Positions 26,991 through 36,169 of a stretch of DNA of 64,000 bases are shown in pieces. Location: assembly GCF_032268605.1 (NCBI RefSeq), contig NZ_CP130318.1, forward strand, positions 4,625,501 to 4,689,500. Direction: 5' to 3'. This stretch comes from Paenibacillus aurantius (GTDB taxonomy: Bacteria; Bacillota; Bacilli; Paenibacillales; NBRC-103111). The notes beneath the pieces were generated by a model. It was not told where the DNA came from, made no database searches, and saw only the letters and a program-made list of their open reading frames with translations. The position numbers and the translations under genes were made by a program. The stretch's first letter is position 1. Each line of letters starts with the position of its first letter.

Positions 26991-27458
26991 ATGGAAGAAT
27001 CGTTAAGCGGCCTGAAGCTCGTCCCCCACCATCTCTTGGCTGAACGGCTGGAGACCATACGGGAGCTCGAGGCAGACGCGCTCGAAAGCTATGAAGTCAT
27101 GAAGGATAAGGTAACCGGCGAGCATTACCTGGTTTACCGGTATATTCACCGGGACATCGCACAAGGTGGAGAAGAGGAGAAATATCATCATCTCATGCCG
27201 GTGGACAGTGACGAGGTGCTGGGCCTTCTCTTCGGCGAGCAGTCCTACCGCTATCCGGAGCAGTGGACGAAGCCCTATTTGCGCAACGGCGGGCAGGGGG
27301 ACTCTTACGTCTGGTTCGATCCGGCCAACGTGGAATCTTATAACGAGTATGAGCAGCTCGGCCATGAGGTGATGAAGAAGCTGGCGGAGTTCAAAAAATC
27401 GGGCCAACTGGACGAGGAATCGGTCCGCAAGCTGATGAATGATCTGGATAAGCTGTAG
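26991..27458 (+). CDS. Conserved hypothetical protein upstream of VanX-like dipeptidase
   Basis: The 155-residue protein is acidic, with no signal peptide or membrane segment, and has a well-folded look (LVYRYIHRDIAQGGEEEKYH, YLRNGGQGDSYVWFDPANVE). I do not recognise a functional family. ATG 26991 follows AAAGGAAG, and a GGTATACT box near 26931 may be the -10. The stop codon is followed immediately by the ATG of the dipeptidase, so the two are one operon, and a role linked to peptidoglycan turnover is possible but unsupported otherwise. Confidence 0.8.
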   Translation: MEESLSGLKLVPHHLLAERLETIRELEADALESYEVMKDKVTGEHYLVYRYIHRDIAQGGEEEKYHHLMPVDSDEVLGLLFGEQSYRYPEQWTKPYLRNGGQGDSYVWFDPANVESYNEYEQLGHEVMKKLAEFKKSGQLDEESVRKLMNDLDKL

Positions 27459-28163
27459 ATGACCGCCTATCCGCCCATTCCCCCTGCCGCTCCTCCTGCT
27501 GTGAATTACCGGACACTCCCTCTAACCGAGAATGGGGAGCCCCTGCTTTCGCTAACCGGTCTCTCCCCTAGGGTGGAGGTGCACCCCTTCTACCGGGAGA
27601 TGGGAATTCCCGGGGCGCTCCCGGACTGCTGGCTCCGGGAGGGAGCCGCCGCCCGGCTTCTTGCCGCGGCCGCCGCCCTCCCGGCGGGCTTCCGGTTCGT
27701 CGTACTGGACGGCTTCCGCCCTTACGAGGTCCAGTTGGAGCTGTACCGGCGTTTCCGGGAGGAGATTGCCGCGTCGAACCGCTTCGCGACCGAAGAGGAA
27801 GTGGAGAAGGAAACCGCCCGGTTCGTGGCCTACCCAACGCCTGATGTGGAGACCCCGCCGCCGCATATGACGGGCGGAGCGGTGGATCTAACCGTGGCGG
27901 ATGAAGCCGGTTGGCTGGACATGGGGACCCCCTTCGATGACCTGACCGACCGGGCCGCGTCCGACTCGTTCGAGCTTCTGCCCCAGCCGACCATGCAGGA
28001 GCAGCGCATCCGGCACAACCGGCGGATGCTGTACCACGCCATGACGTCCGCCGGCTTCGCGCCTTATGGTAACGAATGGTGGCATTTCGATTACGGCAAC
28101 CAGCGCTGGGCCATGATGACCGGCGGCAACGCCTTCTACAAAGGCAAAAGAGCCTTCCCTTGA
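27459..28163 (+). CDS. D-alanyl-D-alanine dipeptidase (VanX/Ddp, M15D)
   Basis: The 234-residue protein carries the zinc-binding and catalytic residues of VanX enzymes: H136-x6-D143 (HMTGGAVDL), E206-W-W-H209 (EWWHFDYG), and the arginine in LDGFRPYE. It hydrolyses D-Ala-D-Ala; in bacteria without vancomycin-resistance genes it usually recycles wall dipeptide. It has no signal peptide and should be cytoplasmic. ATG 27459 directly abuts the preceding stop codon. No vanA or vanH gene is nearby, so a resistance role is unlikely. Confidence 0.9.
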   Translation: MTAYPPIPPAAPPAVNYRTLPLTENGEPLLSLTGLSPRVEVHPFYREMGIPGALPDCWLREGAAARLLAAAAALPAGFRFVVLDGFRPYEVQLELYRRFREEIAASNRFATEEEVEKETARFVAYPTPDVETPPPHMTGGAVDLTVADEAGWLDMGTPFDDLTDRAASDSFELLPQPTMQEQRIRHNRRMLYHAMTSAGFAPYGNEWWHFDYGNQRWAMMTGGNAFYKGKRAFP

Positions 28164-28183
28164 AGCTTGGGGAAGGCTCTTTT
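28146..28183. terminator. Bidirectional terminator overlapping the dipeptidase stop
   Basis: AAAAGAGCCTTCCC pairs with GGGAAGGCTCTTTT; the TGA stop (28161-28163) lies in the loop. Confidence 0.9.
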
Positions 28184-28213
28184 GACGCTGTCGGCCCTAA
28201 ACGCCGGTCTCTT

Positions 28214-29362
28214 TTATACGAAATTCCGGGTTGTGTTGTTCCGTCCGAACCGGTAAACCGCCACCAGGAAGAACACGAGAGCGAAGGCGGCGAGCACCGA
28301 CAGGTTAAACCAGAGACCGGACAGGCTCTCGCCCTCCTGAAGGCTCGTAATCGTCTGCAGCACCCAGCTTTGCGGCATGAAATCCGAAAGGCGGCGGATC
28401 GTGTCCGGCATGATGCTGATCGGGAAGAAGCAGCCGGACAATAAGCAGGTCGGCGTGACGATCAGGCTCTGCATGACTCCGACCGAGGCGGAGCTTTTGG
28501 CGAAGGTTACAATGACGAGGGAAAGGCTGACGGCGACAAGGCCGAACAAGACCAGAAGTCCTACCATTTCCGCCATCGGGATGCCGGCGTCCATATGGAA
28601 CACGAATTTCATCAGGAGCAGGGCGACGGAAATCTGCAGCAGCATGATAAACAGGTTAACGATAATGTTGGAAGCGACGTATACCCGGGCACTCACCGGG
28701 GAGGACAGGATGCGGAAGTACGTCCGGTTCTCCCGGTTCTTCAGCATGATGTCGGACAGGCTGATCGCCGACATCATCATGAACATGATCAGGAAGCCGA
28801 TCGACTGGTAAGACATGCCCTTCACCACCGAGGTGTCATTGACGGACTGGGCCGTCAGCTTAAAGTCTCCGTTCCGGTACTGGTCATAGAGAAGCTGAAA
28901 CTTGGCTTGATCCGGTCCCGCCAGCTTGCCCATAGCCGCCACATTCTCCAGGTAACCGTTCAGCATCGCTTTCACATACGTTGTCACCTGGGCACCCTTT
29001 ACGGATTGGATGGTAAGGCTTCCGGGGTTTCCCTTCCGCAGGCTGTCCGAATAGCCCTCACCGATCAATAGGCCGACGTCCAGCTTGCCGGCGGCAAGCT
29101 GGGAACGAAGGTCTTCCCCGTTCAGCTCCACCAGCGTGACGTTGCCCATCCCCTTAACAAAGCCGATCGTCTCCTTCGCCAAAGCCTGGGTTCCATCGGC
29201 GTTCACCACCCCGATCCGCAGAGGCGTAGTTCCCATATTGCCATACAGGAGGCTCGACAGCAGAATGCCGATCATGGGCAAGCCGAAGTACAGAAACAGG
29301 CTGGAGCGTTTGCGGAAGGTCATCCGCAGGGTCGTTCTGACAAGCAACCAAAGATTTGACAT
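28214..29362 (-). CDS. ABC-2 type exporter permease (second of pair)
   Basis: The 382-residue protein has one N-terminal membrane helix (about 20-42), a large extracytoplasmic domain (about 45-180) and five further helices, the layout of ABC2_membrane_3/YhgE-type permeases (SSPVSARVYVASNIIVNLFI, TPTCLLSGCFFPISIMPD). With the paired permease and the ATPase upstream it should form one exporter, perhaps for a peptide, lipid or drug. It starts 1 nt after the preceding gene stops (29364). The locus follows an RR-HK pair, as in the Bacillus yvfRSTU arrangement. Confidence 0.88.
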   Translation of the reverse strand: MSNLWLLVRTTLRMTFRKRSSLFLYFGLPMIGILLSSLLYGNMGTTPLRIGVVNADGTQALAKETIGFVKGMGNVTLVELNGEDLRSQLAAGKLDVGLLIGEGYSDSLRKGNPGSLTIQSVKGAQVTTYVKAMLNGYLENVAAMGKLAGPDQAKFQLLYDQYRNGDFKLTAQSVNDTSVVKGMSYQSIGFLIMFMMMSAISLSDIMLKNRENRTYFRILSSPVSARVYVASNIIVNLFIMLLQISVALLLMKFVFHMDAGIPMAEMVGLLVLFGLVAVSLSLVIVTFAKSSASVGVMQSLIVTPTCLLSGCFFPISIMPDTIRRLSDFMPQSWVLQTITSLQEGESLSGLWFNLSVLAAFALVFFLVAVYRFGRNNTTRNFV

Positions 29363-29363
29363 A

Positions 29364-30500
29364 TTACAGCCCCTCCTTGCGGCGCATGATGAAAACCGAG
29401 ACGATAAGCAGGGCGGCCGTCACGGCGAGGTTCAACCCGATGACCGGCCAGGCGGCGGAAACGGTCCCTCCATAGATGACTTCGGTCAGGGCACGGTTGG
29501 CCCATCGAATGGGGGATAGCTTGACGATAAAGCTCATGACCCCTGTCCCGTCGTCCTCCCCAAGCGGAAAGTAAGCTCCGCCGAAGAAGGCGGCCAGCTG
29601 GACAAACATATTAATGACTCCTCTTGAAGCGCTGCCCTTTAGCATATAACTAAGGGATAACCCCAAGCTCATAGCGAGGATGACCAAGGAGACCAGGACC
29701 AGAAAGACGATCCCGAGGTGGTCCCCCCAGTAGGCGCCGAAGGCGAGCATGCTGAAGAAAACCAGAACCGATACGCACAGCACGTTCACCACGAGACTGC
29801 CAAGCAGCTTTCCGCCAATGATTTGCCCTTTGCTTACCGGTGCCGCCACCAGCCGGGGAGCCGTGCCGCGCACCATCTCACTGCGGATGAGCCCTCCCGC
29901 CGATATGGCCGCCCACATGGCCACCATGATTGACATGGCCAAAGCGTAGTAATCCAGCGAACCCGGCTTGCGGTCGGCGGTAAGCGAGGTTTCTTCGATG
30001 TAGTCCTTGGCATGGCCGGCGCCCGCGGAGGCAAACACCGCCTCCACCTGGGACGGATCGACCGCCGCCACGGCGGCCGCGGCCTTATATTTGTCCGTGA
30101 AAGCCGTCAGCATGCCCTGAACTACGCTGCTCTCCAAGGTGCTCCGGCTGCTGCCGTGCAGGGAGATGCCGCTGGTATTTACCTCCACATAGTCGGCATA
30201 ACGATTGTTCTCCACCTCTTCCTTGCCGTCAATTCCTTCCTTCCAGGAATCGACCTCGATTCCCATCTCCATTATCTGCTTCGTGAAGGAACCGAAGGCA
30301 TCGGCCAGCGGCCCTTTCGCCGTCTCATTCTTCACCAGAATCTTGATCTCTCCCAGGCTCGACTGGCTGTTGAAGGCATTGCTGAGCGCCGTCCCGAGGA
30401 TGAGCATAAGGACGACCGGAAAGAGCAGCATGAACAGCAGGGTGCGGCGGTCGCGGAAATCCTGCTTGAATTCTTTTAGGGCTATCCACAGCGTGGTCAT
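29364..30500 (-). CDS. ABC-2 type exporter permease (first of pair)
   Basis: The 378-residue protein has the same plan as its partner: an N-terminal helix (VVLMLILGTALSNAFN region), an extracytoplasmic part of about 150 residues and a C-terminal membrane bundle with VRGTAPRLVAAPVSKGQIIG. The two permeases are only distantly alike and probably form a heterodimer. The ATPase gene ends 20 nt upstream. The transported substrate is unknown. Confidence 0.88.
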   Translation of the reverse strand: MTTLWIALKEFKQDFRDRRTLLFMLLFPVVLMLILGTALSNAFNSQSSLGEIKILVKNETAKGPLADAFGSFTKQIMEMGIEVDSWKEGIDGKEEVENNRYADYVEVNTSGISLHGSSRSTLESSVVQGMLTAFTDKYKAAAAVAAVDPSQVEAVFASAGAGHAKDYIEETSLTADRKPGSLDYYALAMSIMVAMWAAISAGGLIRSEMVRGTAPRLVAAPVSKGQIIGGKLLGSLVVNVLCVSVLVFFSMLAFGAYWGDHLGIVFLVLVSLVILAMSLGLSLSYMLKGSASRGVINMFVQLAAFFGGAYFPLGEDDGTGVMSFIVKLSPIRWANRALTEVIYGGTVSAAWPVIGLNLAVTAALLIVSVFIMRRKEGL

Positions 30501-30520
30501 GTTGGCTTCTCCCTCCTTTT

Positions 30521-31456
30521 CTAATCCCTCAGGGTGCGTCCGGTCAGCGTCAGGAAGACCGTTTCCAGATTCGGCTCCAGCTCCTCGACAGCCCGGATCT
30601 CGTTGCCTTCCTCCATCAAGAGCCTGAGAATGCGGTTCAGGTTATCTACTGAAGCGTCGCTCTGGATACGAAGCAGGTTCTCTTCGGTTACAACGGAACG
30701 GACGCCGGGAATCGCCTTCCACGCCCTGGATTCCCCTTGGACGAGAGCCCTCAGCTCGATCCGGATGTCCTTGACGTCCGTAATCGTCGCTTTAAGCTGC
30801 TCCTTCGTTCCTTCCGCAATCACCTTGCCGTGATCCATGATGGCGATTCGGGTGCAGATTTCTTCGACTTCCTCCATATAGTGGCTCGTGTAAATGATGG
30901 TGCAGCCCATCTCGTTCAGCTTCCGGACGGAAGCGAGAATATAATTCCGGGACTGGGGATCGATGCCGACCGTCGGTTCGTCCATGATGATCAGCTTCGG
31001 CTTGTGGGCGATGGCGCAGGCGATATTCAGGCGCCGCTTCATGCCCCCGGAGAAGGTTTTGGGATAATGCTTGGCCTTGTCACTCAGACCGACGAACTCC
31101 AGAGCCTCCTCGGTTTTGGCGCGCAGCTCGCTTCCTCTCAGCCCATACAGGCCGGCAAAGAAGCTCACATTCTCGTAAGCGCTCATGTCTTCGTAGATGG
31201 CGAGGTCCTGGGGAACGATGCCCAGGTTCCGCTTGGCGAAGCTCCGGTTCTTGCTGATGTCCTTCTCGAGAATGCGGATTTCCCCTTTCGTCGGCAGCAG
31301 CAGCGAGGCGATCATATGAATCGTGGTGCTCTTGCCCGCTCCGTTCGAGCCTAGCAGACCGAAGATTTCTCCTTCCCTCACCGTCAGCGACAATTTATCC
31401 ACGGCTGCAAAATCACCGAATTTCTTAGTCAACTCTTTCACCTGCAGTACATTCAT
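30521..31456 (-). CDS. ABC exporter ATP-binding protein
   Basis: The 311-residue protein has Walker A ([10 protein letters not shown]), a Q-loop ([10 protein letters not shown]), the signature [13 protein letters not shown], Walker B ([13 protein letters not shown]) and the H-loop (SHYMEEVE), followed by a C-terminal domain of about 85 residues typical of DrrA-type exporters. The start is ATG 31456 behind GGAGGG; the longer reading to 31570 crosses the hairpin at 31494-31540. It is the first gene of the ATPase-permease-permease unit. Confidence 0.93.
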   Translation of the reverse strand: MNVLQVKELTKKFGDFAAVDKLSLTVREGEIFGLLGSNGAGKSTTIHMIASLLLPTKGEIRILEKDISKNRSFAKRNLGIVPQDLAIYEDMSAYENVSFFAGLYGLRGSELRAKTEEALEFVGLSDKAKHYPKTFSGGMKRRLNIACAIAHKPKLIIMDEPTVGIDPQSRNYILASVRKLNEMGCTIIYTSHYMEEVEEICTRIAIMDHGKVIAEGTKEQLKATITDVKDIRIELRALVQGESRAWKAIPGVRSVVTEENLLRIQSDASVDNLNRILRLLMEEGNEIRAVEELEPNLETVFLTLTGRTLRD

Positions 31457-31493
31457 GGCCTTCCCTCCGTGTTTCCTTTGATATGCCTTTATT

Positions 31494-31540
31494 CTAAAAG
31501 AAAAGGATGCCCTTATGTCAGTGCATAAGTTCATCCTTTT
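31494..31540 (-). terminator. Long hairpin between RR-HK and the ABC exporter unit
   Basis: On the minus strand AAAAGGATG pairs with CATCCTTTT and an inner CTTATG pairs with CATAAG, followed by CTTTTAG. It can terminate the RR-HK transcript. CTGACA and TAGAAT with a 19-nt spacer overlap it and may be the exporter promoter, so the dyad could also be a regulator site. Confidence 0.65.
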
Positions 31541-31603
31541 GGCATGAGAAATCTCCTGTATGAGTATCACGGCCGGACAGGTGCCGCCATGAAATTTATC
31601 CCA

Positions 31604-32749
31604 TCACTCGGGCTGCTCCTCCGGAACCGAGCGAGGCAGAAGCGTTGTCACCCGGAAGCCCCGGGTTCCGTCGCAGACAACCGTCCCATTAAGAGCCGCC
31701 GCTCTTTCCTCCATGCCGATTAAGCCGAGTCCCTTCGCCCATTTCGCCGCCCCCTGGCCATTGTCGGCCACAACGGCCTGGATGAACCGGTTCAGCACCC
31801 GTACCTCTACATGGACCGCCGAGGCTTGGGCATATTTGCCGCAGTTGGTGAGGGCCTCCAGGACATTCTCATGGATGACTTTCCACTGCCGCGGAGAGAT
31901 GATTTCCATCTCTCCTTCATGCACGAGCGTAACCTGGAGGCCGGTCCGGGCCCCGAAGGCTTCCGCCGCCGCCTTCAGCCGGACCAGCCCGAGCTGCTCG
32001 GCCGGCGGCTTCGTATTCTTCAGCGTCACCCGGATCTCCTCGATCCCTTCCTTCGAGATGTCGATGGCGTTCTGCAGCAGGCGCCCGGCCGTCTCCGGAT
32101 CCGAGACCAGCAGCCGCTTGGCCGCCTCCAGCTGAATGAGAGCCCCTGTCATCGAATGGCCGATTCCGTCATGAATGGCCTGGGACAGCCGGTTGCGCTC
32201 CTCCAGCTTGCTCATGTATTCCGAAACCCGCAAATACTCCCGGTTGTCCGCGAGCCCCTTGGCCAGACGCTCCCGCTCCGAGCGCAGCTCCTCGATACGG
32301 ACGGCGTGGCCTTCGGCCTTCTCCTGCCAATACCGGACGAAGGCGAAGTGGAAGAAGCCGAACAGCGCGACGAAGGTGTATTGGACAAGCAGGTCACCTC
32401 TTATAAAAAGCACCGGAAGAAGCACGGCCGGGAGGACCAGCCGGCGCCTGCTCTCGGAGAAGGAGGTTAACTCGATGGCGTTAAAGGGAAGCAGGAGCAG
32501 AAAAAAGGGATAAGCATAGGCTGAGCAGACCGCCAGCCCGGCGCACAGAAGGAGGAGAACTCCCTGCCGAATCCGGTCGTAAGGAAGCACCAGGACGAGC
32601 AGATTGAAAAAAAGGTAGGCGAGGACATACAGAATGACCCAGGGAGAGCGTTCCCCCGGCGATTCGAAATACGTGGCCGCTATGACATACAGGAGGACGA
32701 GGGCTTTGCTGCCCACCATCCATAATTCCAGGGAAGATCCTTTTCTCAT
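31604..32749 (-). CDS. Sensor histidine kinase (HisKA_3, NarX/LiaS class)
   Basis: The 381-residue protein has about five N-terminal membrane helices (residues 10-140), a short coiled coil, HisKA_3 with the phospho-acceptor in SQAIHDGIGHSMTGALIQLE and a HATPase ending in GLGLIGMEERAAALNG. There is almost no extracellular domain, as in kinases that sense within the membrane. The ATG overlaps the response-regulator stop by 1 nt. The pair most likely controls the exporter downstream. Confidence 0.9.
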   Translation of the reverse strand: MRKGSSLELWMVGSKALVLLYVIAATYFESPGERSPWVILYVLAYLFFNLLVLVLPYDRIRQGVLLLLCAGLAVCSAYAYPFFLLLLPFNAIELTSFSESRRRLVLPAVLLPVLFIRGDLLVQYTFVALFGFFHFAFVRYWQEKAEGHAVRIEELRSERERLAKGLADNREYLRVSEYMSKLEERNRLSQAIHDGIGHSMTGALIQLEAAKRLLVSDPETAGRLLQNAIDISKEGIEEIRVTLKNTKPPAEQLGLVRLKAAAEAFGARTGLQVTLVHEGEMEIISPRQWKVIHENVLEALTNCGKYAQASAVHVEVRVLNRFIQAVVADNGQGAAKWAKGLGLIGMEERAAALNGTVVCDGTRGFRVTTLLPRSVPEEQPE

Positions 32750-33495
32750 CAGCGGGCCTTGCCTGTTAAATAGAAGATGGCGATCTGGGTCCGGTGCTCG
32801 AGCCCCGTCTTGTTCAGGATGGAAGTGATGTAGTTGGCCGTCGTTCCCTCGGCGATGAAGAGCTCCTTCGAGATTTCCTTATTGGAAAGCCCCTTTGCAA
32901 TCCGCGACATGACCTCCAGCTCCCTCTCCGTGAAGGGGCTGCGGTCAAAGGGACAGGCATCCGGGGCAGGAGCGTCGCCCTGCGTTCCTCCCGGCTCCAC
33001 ACGAGGCGGCTCCACGCTTCCCGTACCAGCCTTCCGCTCTTCCGGCCCGTTCTCCTTGCCGGTTCCCGCCGGCTTCCACGCTTCCATGTTCGTCTTCAGC
33101 TTATCGAGCACGCTGTCCTGAAGGACATTGTTTCCGTTATAAACACTCTTGATCGCGTCGCGGATGCGCTCCGGGTCGTTGTTCTTCAGCAGGTAGCCCT
33201 TCGCCCCGCTTCGGATGGCGTCGAGGATGTATTCGTCGTCGTCGAACGTCGTCAGGATGAGCGGGCGCGTCCCGGTTTCGCTGGAAAGGATCCGGGACGC
33301 CTCCACCCCGTTCATTCTCGGCATGCGGACATCCAGGAGAGCCACGTCGACCTCTTGCCGCCGGCAGAACTCCACCGCCTCCAAGCCGTCCTCCACGGTC
33401 CCGACCACCTCGAAATCTCCAAACGTGGTCAAAATAATCTTCATCCCTTCCCGGATGAAGGAATTGTCATCGGCGATCAGCACTCTGATCTTCAT
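32749..33495 (-). CDS. NarL/LuxR-type response regulator
   Basis: The 248-residue protein has a receiver (LIADDNSFIREGMK, phospho-Asp in VDVALLDVRMPRMNG, conserved K in GYLLKNNDPE) and a C-terminal LuxR HTH (FTERELEVMSRIAKGLSNKE). Between them is a Pro/Gly/Glu-rich linker of about 40 residues (about 145-185), longer than the usual one of about 15-20. It forms an operon with the kinase that follows and probably activates the ABC exporter genes. Confidence 0.92.
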   Translation of the reverse strand: MKIRVLIADDNSFIREGMKIILTTFGDFEVVGTVEDGLEAVEFCRRQEVDVALLDVRMPRMNGVEASRILSSETGTRPLILTTFDDDEYILDAIRSGAKGYLLKNNDPERIRDAIKSVYNGNNVLQDSVLDKLKTNMEAWKPAGTGKENGPEERKAGTGSVEPPRVEPGGTQGDAPAPDACPFDRSPFTERELEVMSRIAKGLSNKEISKELFIAEGTTANYITSILNKTGLEHRTQIAIFYLTGKAR

Positions 33496-33599
33496 TCACT
33501 CGCACTCCCCTTGCCAAAAATCTGGTAACCGTTAGGCCGATCTTCACCTATTTGCTGTATTCCACTTTAATGCGGGGCGGAGATTCTGACAAGGAGAAA

Positions 33600-33608
33600 T
33601 GCTATAAT
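33600..33608 (+). promoter_or_regulatory. Extended -10 of the DUF2536 gene
   Basis: TG-C-TATAAT at 33600-33608, 33 nt before the ATG; no clear -35. Confidence 0.6.
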
Positions 33609-33641
33609 CAACCTAGATCCGAAAGGCAAAGGAGCATCGGC

Positions 33642-33857
33642 ATGGATTTTCTATTGGACAAGCTGGAAAGCAAAGTTGAATTCTTTGAAGCGTATGACCT
33701 TAAGTCGCTGGAGAAGCAAATTGAGGAGCAGATCGACAAAAACAAAGCCCTGCTGCTCGACGTACGATCCGTTCAGCATCAGGTGACGTTCGATCCTAAC
33801 CGGAACCGGCTGCTTTACACCGCCGTGGTTCATTTTCAGGCGAAAAGCTCCTTGTAG
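33642..33857 (+). CDS. DUF2536 family small protein (YrzA-like)
   Basis: The 71-residue product (MDFLLDKLESKVEFFEAYDL at its start, then a helix with EKQIEEQIDKNKALLLDV and ending TAVVHFQAK) matches the DUF2536 family of small Bacillales proteins of unknown function. ATG 33642 follows AAAGGAGC. A longer in-frame reading to 33552 crosses the promoter. A bidirectional terminator follows. Confidence 0.85.
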   Translation: MDFLLDKLESKVEFFEAYDLKSLEKQIEEQIDKNKALLLDVRSVQHQVTFDPNRNRLLYTAVVHFQAKSSL

Positions 33858-33913
33858 ACGCCATGTCGGCCGGTCTCCGCGTCGGAATAGCGGGCCGCCC
33901 TATGGTCATAAGG

Positions 33914-33955
33914 AAAAACAGCCCCCGGGACTCGAACGTCCCGTGGGGCTGTTTT
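33914..33955. terminator. Bidirectional terminator
   Basis: AAAAACAGCCCC and GGGGCTGTTTTT form the outer stem and GGGAC/GTCCC an inner stem. It ends the DUF2536 gene and the convergent sensor kinase gene. Confidence 0.9.
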
Positions 33956-34009
33956 TCGTGTTTAGGCAGCACGCCACTCCCAGCTTCTTTAGGAAATCGC
34001 ATATAGGGC

Positions 34010-35473
34010 TCACTTCACCCCCGTCGTTCGAACCCAGAAACGGAGACAAGCTCCCCCTTCAGGGCGGCTCCCGGCGCGGATGCCTCCTCCGTGCTTCTCG
34101 GCAATCAGCTTGGCCGTATACAGCCCAAGCCCCGTCTGCCCCTTGTCTCCGGTATAGAACTTATCGAAGAGATGGGGCAGATCCTGGTCCCGGAAGCCGG
34201 GGCCATTGTCGCACAGCTCGATCTCGAGGGTCCCGGTCTGCCGGCGGACCCGCAGGTCAAGCCGGGCGTCAGCGGATGGCACGTACCGGATGGCGTTCGC
34301 CATCAGGTTGTCGAGCACCTGGCTGATCCGCTCCACATCCAGATCCACTTGCGGCCCCTCCTCCGAGGCCTCATCTTCGAAGGTAAAGGTACAACCGATC
34401 CCGCGGGAGCGGCATAGGAAGCGGAGCTCCCGTTCCTTATCTGCAAGAAACTCGGCCAGAGTAACCTTCTCGACCCGGAGCGGAAAGTAGTCGATATCCT
34501 TCTCGGATGCGATCTCCACGTCCTGGATCAGCCGGTTGACGCGGCGGATGTTGTCCTCGAGCACGCGCAGATGGCCCGCCGCCTTCTCCCGGGTAAGTTC
34601 CGGCATATCGGCGAGCAGCTCGACATTGCCTTGGATAATCGTCATCGGCGTCCGGAAATCGTGGGCGATGGCGTCCATCATATCCCGGCGCTCCTGCTCC
34701 AGTCTCCATTCCCGGAGCAAGGAGCTTTTGAGGGCGCTACGCATGTTCTCGAACGATTCCGTCAGCAGCCCCAGCTCATTGTCCACCTTATACGTGACCG
34801 TAAAATCCAGATCCTGGTCCCGGATCCGCTTCGACGCTTCGATCAGCTCCTGAACGGGTCTCGCGAGCCGCCTGCCGAATCGTCCCGCAAACAGATAAGT
34901 GAAGAGGGTGATGAAGAGAAAGGGCGAGACGAGGAAGAGAAGCGCCAGCGCCGCTTTTGCCCAGAGGACGCTTCCGCCGCTAGCCGTCGCCTCCAGCTTG
35001 TATTGAAGCAGGATCGCCCCCTTCCATTCCCCGCCGGCGGAAGAAAGGGGCATTACTTCCCTAAACCTTCCTCCGAATCCGAACGAAGGGTCGGCCGCAG
35101 CCGTCCGGTTCAGCTGTTCCAGCAGGGCTGCCTGGCCGGGGATGGCCCGCTCCGCCAGCGTTCCGTAGATCGGCCGGCCGGTGGTGTCCGTCACTTGGTA
35201 TTGAATGCCCTCGGACGGGATTCGTTTCTCGAGCTCCGGCCGGCTCGCGGGATCCAGAATCCGGTCGTGCTGCGAGCGGACATAGTCCTTGATGGCAGGA
35301 AGCTGGTTCTCGTAAGCGTTGGCCGGCTGGAACCAGCTGCTCCGGGTGAGCCACCAGAAGCCCGAAACCATGGCGGCAGCCGAACACACGGCACTGAGCA
35401 GGAGGATCCAGACAAAGGTAAGGATCAGCTGCCTTTTGAGAGGCTGGCGTTCGATCAGTCCGATTTGACCCAT
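34010..35473 (-). CDS. HAMP-containing sensor histidine kinase (two membrane helices)
   Basis: The 487-residue kinase has a membrane helix near residues 15-40, an extracytoplasmic sensor domain (about 42-165), a second helix (about 172-195), a HAMP domain (RRLARPVQELIEASKRI), HisKA (DAIAHDFRTPMTIIQGN) and HATPase (NLMANAIRY, DNGPGF, GQTGLGLYTAK). The start is ATG 35473, 10 nt after GGGGAG, and overlaps the response-regulator gene by 19 nt. It is the last gene of an ATPase-permease-permease-RR-HK unit. Confidence 0.92.
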   Translation of the reverse strand: MGQIGLIERQPLKRQLILTFVWILLLSAVCSAAAMVSGFWWLTRSSWFQPANAYENQLPAIKDYVRSQHDRILDPASRPELEKRIPSEGIQYQVTDTTGRPIYGTLAERAIPGQAALLEQLNRTAAADPSFGFGGRFREVMPLSSAGGEWKGAILLQYKLEATASGGSVLWAKAALALLFLVSPFLFITLFTYLFAGRFGRRLARPVQELIEASKRIRDQDLDFTVTYKVDNELGLLTESFENMRSALKSSLLREWRLEQERRDMMDAIAHDFRTPMTIIQGNVELLADMPELTREKAAGHLRVLEDNIRRVNRLIQDVEIASEKDIDYFPLRVEKVTLAEFLADKERELRFLCRSRGIGCTFTFEDEASEEGPQVDLDVERISQVLDNLMANAIRYVPSADARLDLRVRRQTGTLEIELCDNGPGFRDQDLPHLFDKFYTGDKGQTGLGLYTAKLIAEKHGGGIRAGSRPEGGACLRFWVRTTGVK

Positions 35474-36147
35474 TTGTATCCGACTCCCCATATGGTCTGG
35501 ATGTAGCTGCCTTCCGGATCCGCTGCGGCGAGCTTGGCCCGGATTTTCTTAATATGCTCCGTTACGGTGCTCGAGTCTCCTGCTGCTTCGAGCCCCCAGA
35601 TCCGGTCGTAGATCTGCTCCTTCGAGAACACCTGCCCCGGGTGCAGAGCAAGCAGCTTCACAATCTCGAATTCCTTGGCCGCCAGGGGAACCTCGGCCTG
35701 GTTCACTTGAACCTCCCGCCCCTTCAGATCGATGCGAAGCAGGCCGTACCGGAGCAGGGAACGCTCCGGAGCGCCCTCCTGCCTTCTCCGGCTGCCCCGC
35801 AGATGCGCCGCCACCCGGGCCTTCAGCTCACGCAGACTGAACGGCTTCGTGATATAATCGTCTCCCCCGATGGCCAAGCCTTGAATGCGGTCGGCCTCCG
35901 CCTGCCGTGCGCTGACGAACAGGATGGGGCAGCTCACCTCGTCCCGAATCATCTGGCAGAGCTCGAAGCCGTCCAGTCCCGGCATCATCACATCCAGAAT
36001 GATCAAGTCGGGCTTGCGGGGGAGCAGGGTTAACGCTTCTCTGCCGCCGGAGGCGGTCAGCACCTCATAGCCTTCCGCCGTCAAGGCCTGCTCCATTAAG
36101 GACACAATGTCCGCTTCGTCATCGGCAATTAATACTTTTTCCTGCAT
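35455..36147 (-). CDS. OmpR/PhoB-type response regulator
   Basis: The 230-residue protein has a receiver (LIADDEADIVSLMEQAL, phospho-Asp in LIILDVMMPGLDG, K in DDYITKPFSL) and a winged-helix output domain ending IQTIWGVGYKWVKSD. ATG 36147 is 6 nt from AGGAGA; a GTG at 36153 would be too close. It lies 22 nt after the second permease gene, so regulator and transporter are co-transcribed, as in lantibiotic or bacitracin immunity loci. Confidence 0.93.
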   Translation of the reverse strand: MQEKVLIADDEADIVSLMEQALTAEGYEVLTASGGREALTLLPRKPDLIILDVMMPGLDGFELCQMIRDEVSCPILFVSARQAEADRIQGLAIGGDDYITKPFSLRELKARVAAHLRGSRRRQEGAPERSLLRYGLLRIDLKGREVQVNQAEVPLAAKEFEIVKLLALHPGQVFSKEQIYDRIWGLEAAGDSSTVTEHIKKIRAKLAAADPEGSYIQTIWGVGYKWVKSD

Positions 36148-36169
36148 GGTCACTCTCCTGATGCGGGCA

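Noticed and set aside
27459-28163. Vancomycin-resistance cluster
   Set aside because: VanX-like and VanW genes are present, but there is no vanA/vanB ligase, vanH or VanRS pair, and the two genes are 5 kb apart; recycling of wall dipeptide is the simpler reading.
33920-33955. tRNA-like T-loop (GGGACTCGAAC)
   Set aside because: It is part of a perfect terminator stem; no acceptor, D or anticodon arm is present.
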